Assembly (NCBI RefSeq): GCF_965279675.1 | Contig: NZ_CBDIIJ010000002.1 | Span: 434,001-498,000, forward strand | Length of the DNA stretch: 64,000 nucleotides | Reading direction: 5' to 3' | Source of the DNA: Mucisphaera sp965279675 | Lineage (GTDB): Bacteria; Planctomycetota; Phycisphaerae; Phycisphaerales; Phycisphaeraceae | Shown here: in pieces, positions 61,861 to 64,000 of the stretch | Position numbering within the stretch: the stretch's first letter is position 1 | Layout of the letters: every line of letters starts with the position of its first letter | Translations under genes and position numbers: made by a program | Notes under the pieces: generated by a model | What the model was told of the DNA's origin: nothing | Databases searched by the model: none | Seen by the model: only the letters and a program-made list of their open reading frames with translations

Positions 61861-62889
61861 ATGACCACCCCCAACCTCCCCCAACTCCCCAGCGACGGCC
61901 CCATCCTCATCACAGGGGCCGCCGGCTTCATCGGCTCCCACCTCACCGACCGACTCCTCGCCGATGGCCATCAGGTCCTCGGCCTCGACAATTTCAACAC
62001 CTTCTACGACCCCGCCATCAAACGAGCCAACCTCACCCCCGCCCTCAGCCAACCCAACTTCACCCTCCTCGAAGCCGATATCCGCGACCGCGAAACCACC
62101 CTCAGCCTCTTCGCCGAACACCAGCCCGCCGCCGTCATCCACCTCGCCGCCATGGCCGGCGTCCGCCCCTCCATCGAATCCCCGGCCCTCTACTCGGCCG
62201 TCAACGTCGACGGCACCGTCAACCTCCTCGACGCCGCCACTGCCCTCCCACAGAAACCACGCTTCGTCTTCGCCTCCTCCTCCTCCGTCTACGGCAACAA
62301 CAAGAAAGTCCCCTTCGCCGAATCCGACCCCGTCGACCGACCCATCAGCCCATACGCAGCCACCAAACGCGCCTGCGAAATCATCGCCCACACCTACGCC
62401 CACCTCCACCAACTGCCCATCGTTGGCCTCCGCTTCTTCACCGTCTTCGGACCCCGCCAACGACCCGACCTCGCCATCGCTAAGTTCCTCCGCCTCGTCG
62501 CCAACGACCAGCCCATCCCCGTCTTTGGCGACGGCTCCACCTCCCGCGATTACACCTACATCGATGACATCATCGCCGGCGTCATCGCCGCCACCCGCTA
62601 CTGCGGATCCAACACCCACCGCAACCAAACCGCCAACGACACCCCCGACACCGCACCCTGCTTCGACCTCTTCAACCTGGGCGGGTCCGACCCCGTCACC
62701 CTCACCCAGATGATCGAAGCCATCGCCCAAGCCACCGGCAAAACCCCCACCCTCAACCGACAACCCATGCAGCCCGGCGACGTCGAAAGAACCTTCGCCG
62801 ACCTCACCAAATCTAAAGCCAAACTCGGCTACACATCTAATAGTGATTTAGCCAAACACATAGCCAAGCAATATGGATCAGCCAATTAG
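61861..62889 (+). CDS. NAD-dependent sugar epimerase/dehydratase
   Basis: A 342-residue short-chain dehydrogenase of the extended SDR group acting on nucleotide sugars, nearest in pattern to UDP-glucuronate 4-epimerases. NAD loop G19-A-A-G22-F-I-G25, a conserved SSSVYGNN with the catalytic Ser/Thr, and YAATKRACE with the catalytic Tyr and Lys. VFGPRQRPDLAIAKF and RDYTYIDDIIAGV are later signatures. The last 70 bases of the gene become abruptly AT-rich. It probably supplies an activated sugar for the glycan locus beyond the window edge. No strong ribosome site precedes the ATG. Confidence 0.88.
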   Translation: MTTPNLPQLPSDGPILITGAAGFIGSHLTDRLLADGHQVLGLDNFNTFYDPAIKRANLTPALSQPNFTLLEADIRDRETTLSLFAEHQPAAVIHLAAMAGVRPSIESPALYSAVNVDGTVNLLDAATALPQKPRFVFASSSSVYGNNKKVPFAESDPVDRPISPYAATKRACEIIAHTYAHLHQLPIVGLRFFTVFGPRQRPDLAIAKFLRLVANDQPIPVFGDGSTSRDYTYIDDIIAGVIAATRYCGSNTHRNQTANDTPDTAPCFDLFNLGGSDPVTLTQMIEAIAQATGKTPTLNRQPMQPGDVERTFADLTKSKAKLGYTSNSDLAKHIAKQYGSAN

Positions 62890-62920
62890 TTCCTGCATCT
62901 CAAGCCGGTAGATAATTGAG

Positions 62921-63943
62921 TTACAAAATCTTCTTCTCTTGAAGATAGCCGACATACCACTCGTAAATAGAGTCTTCTGTACAGTTCTTCTGGGCAAACG
63001 CCAATGATCGCTCGCCATAAAGATCAGCCTTTTCTCTATTTTCCCATAAATCTTCGATAGCTTCAGCCATTGCCTGGGGAGAACCCGATTCCGTAATCAC
63101 GCCGGTTTCGCCATCTACCAGGTAATCATCCACCCCGACAGAAGCAGTGCAAACCGTGGTCTTACAAAAATACATCGCCGCCACTAGGGTGACATGCCCG
63201 CATGGAACCCGCGAATGCTTTAAGGCAAGCGTCATAAAACGCGAATATTTCAATATATTCATGGCCTCGCCGCGGGGTATATTGAAGCGAACCGTCACGT
63301 TCTCTGGCACATCTATGCCATTTAAGTTATACGGCCGAACCACCCAAACAAACTTAATACCCGGAAGCCGACGCGCTGCCTCGGCTAGCAGGGCATAATC
63401 CCTGGCATTCTCTCCCAACGCACAGACATAATCGCCAGAAATAACCGGTTGCGACTCAGGAACAGATGCCGGCGGCTGAACACCCCAGTGCTTAAAAGTA
63501 AAACGCTCCGGTGGCAAATCATACTCGCGACTGTAAAGATCCACCTCCATCCGAGAGTAAGTCACAAAACGATCGATCCTCGCAAAAGCGCGACGCATCA
63601 TCTTCGCACGAAAACCCGTCGGCAACGCCGGAAAGTTGAAGGACATGGCTAAATGTGGCCCTTGATACCCAAAACGATGCGCCCAATACTCCGCCGCAAA
63701 CGTCACGCGAGGATCATGTGAAACCAGCAGCGCCGCAGATGCTCGGCCAGCTCTAGCGCCCGCCTCATACCCCCCTCGAATGCGAGATAGCATCGGACGC
63801 TTGATCAAACGCTCGATGGCATTGCGGGGATCACAGGTGTACTGCACCTGCCGAAGGCGTTCACCCAGCCGAAAATCAAAATAACCCGTCTTCTCACCCG
63901 CTTTGCCGCTGCGGGACAGGTTCACAATCAAAGGTGCCGCCAA
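62921..63943 (-). CDS. Family 4-like glycosyltransferase
   Basis: A 340-residue GT-B-type glycosyltransferase. The C-terminal nucleotide-sugar domain shows KFVWVVRPYNLNG, ILKYSRFMTLALKHSRVPCGHVTLVAAMYFCK (cited in parts) and DDYLVDGETGVI, the E/D-x7-E-like motif area of GT4. TTG start with AAGGAG six bases upstream. The gene is lower in GC than the core of the window and convergent with the epimerase, so it may belong to a separately acquired glycan locus extending to the right. Confidence 0.8.
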   Translation of the reverse strand: MAAPLIVNLSRSGKAGEKTGYFDFRLGERLRQVQYTCDPRNAIERLIKRPMLSRIRGGYEAGARAGRASAALLVSHDPRVTFAAEYWAHRFGYQGPHLAMSFNFPALPTGFRAKMMRRAFARIDRFVTYSRMEVDLYSREYDLPPERFTFKHWGVQPPASVPESQPVISGDYVCALGENARDYALLAEAARRLPGIKFVWVVRPYNLNGIDVPENVTVRFNIPRGEAMNILKYSRFMTLALKHSRVPCGHVTLVAAMYFCKTTVCTASVGVDDYLVDGETGVITESGSPQAMAEAIEDLWENREKADLYGERSLAFAQKNCTEDSIYEWYVGYLQEKKIL

Positions 63944-64000
63944 AGCCTACTCCTTCCAGCTGCCGCAACGAAAACTACGGGCTGAGTCGTATGCTAGATT

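Overview
The window reads as a GC-rich chromosomal segment of a planctomycete, most likely class Phycisphaerae. The reasons are seven secreted proteins ending in PEP-CTERM sorting signals, four of them carrying tandem dockerin-like D-x-N-x-D-G-x-V-D-L-I-D-L-S repeats; three type II-secretion-like pseudopilins; and many conserved single-domain genes in planctomycete-like arrangements. I see no rRNA, tRNA, CRISPR array, insertion sequence or phage gene. No 16S or marker-tree comparison was possible, so the class assignment is an inference.

Layout. 1-11 kb is housekeeping: an MlaD-like lipid-transport protein, ApgM-type phosphoglycerate mutase, an FAD oxidoreductase, an AT-rich orphan membrane protein, HflX, ribosomal protein L28, DnaG primase and the primary sigma factor RpoD, closed by a strong hairpin terminator. 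11-22.5 kb is a twelve-gene, one-direction (minus strand) surface-glycan cluster: Wzm/Wzt exporter, three methyltransferases, a GT61-like enzyme, five family-2 glycosyltransferases and a sulfotransferase. 22.6-26.6 kb holds a pseudopilin and PEP-CTERM proteins. 26.8-31.3 kb holds glutamate dehydrogenase, an acetolactate synthase-like enzyme and an aldehyde dehydrogenase. 31.4-36.7 kb is a peptide-ligase island (RimB-like protease, RimK with an extra RCK_C domain, an AstE/AspA-like amidohydrolase, a circularly permuted ATP-grasp protein and an alpha-E protein). 37-47.6 kb carries a B12-type radical SAM protein, galactokinase, a GH2-like glycosidase, a second pseudopilin/PEP-CTERM group and a LacI-ThuA-Gfo/Idh sugar module. 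48-53 kb has a Fur regulator and a third pseudopilin/PEP-CTERM group with a metalloprotease. 53-64 kb has a GH38 alpha-mannosidase, a TPR lipoprotein, a leuA-GNAT-PhoH operon and the edge of a second glycan locus.

Two signals stand out. First, nine of the twelve proteins of the 11-22.5 kb glycan cluster end in Ala-Ala, seven of them in Arg-x-Ala-Ala, although they belong to unrelated families and use different codons for the tail. Only one of the other 46 proteins annotated here ends in Ala-Ala. This looks like a shared C-terminal tag, possibly a protease degron or a docking signal. Second, leuA is preceded by a complete transcription attenuator: promoter, a leucine-rich leader peptide that appears nearly leaderless, mutually exclusive antiterminator and terminator stems, and a T-run. 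It probably also governs the downstream acetyltransferase and PhoH genes.

Start codons were chosen from Shine-Dalgarno spacing where possible. Several annotated starts (TTG or GTG) are therefore shorter than the longest open frame.
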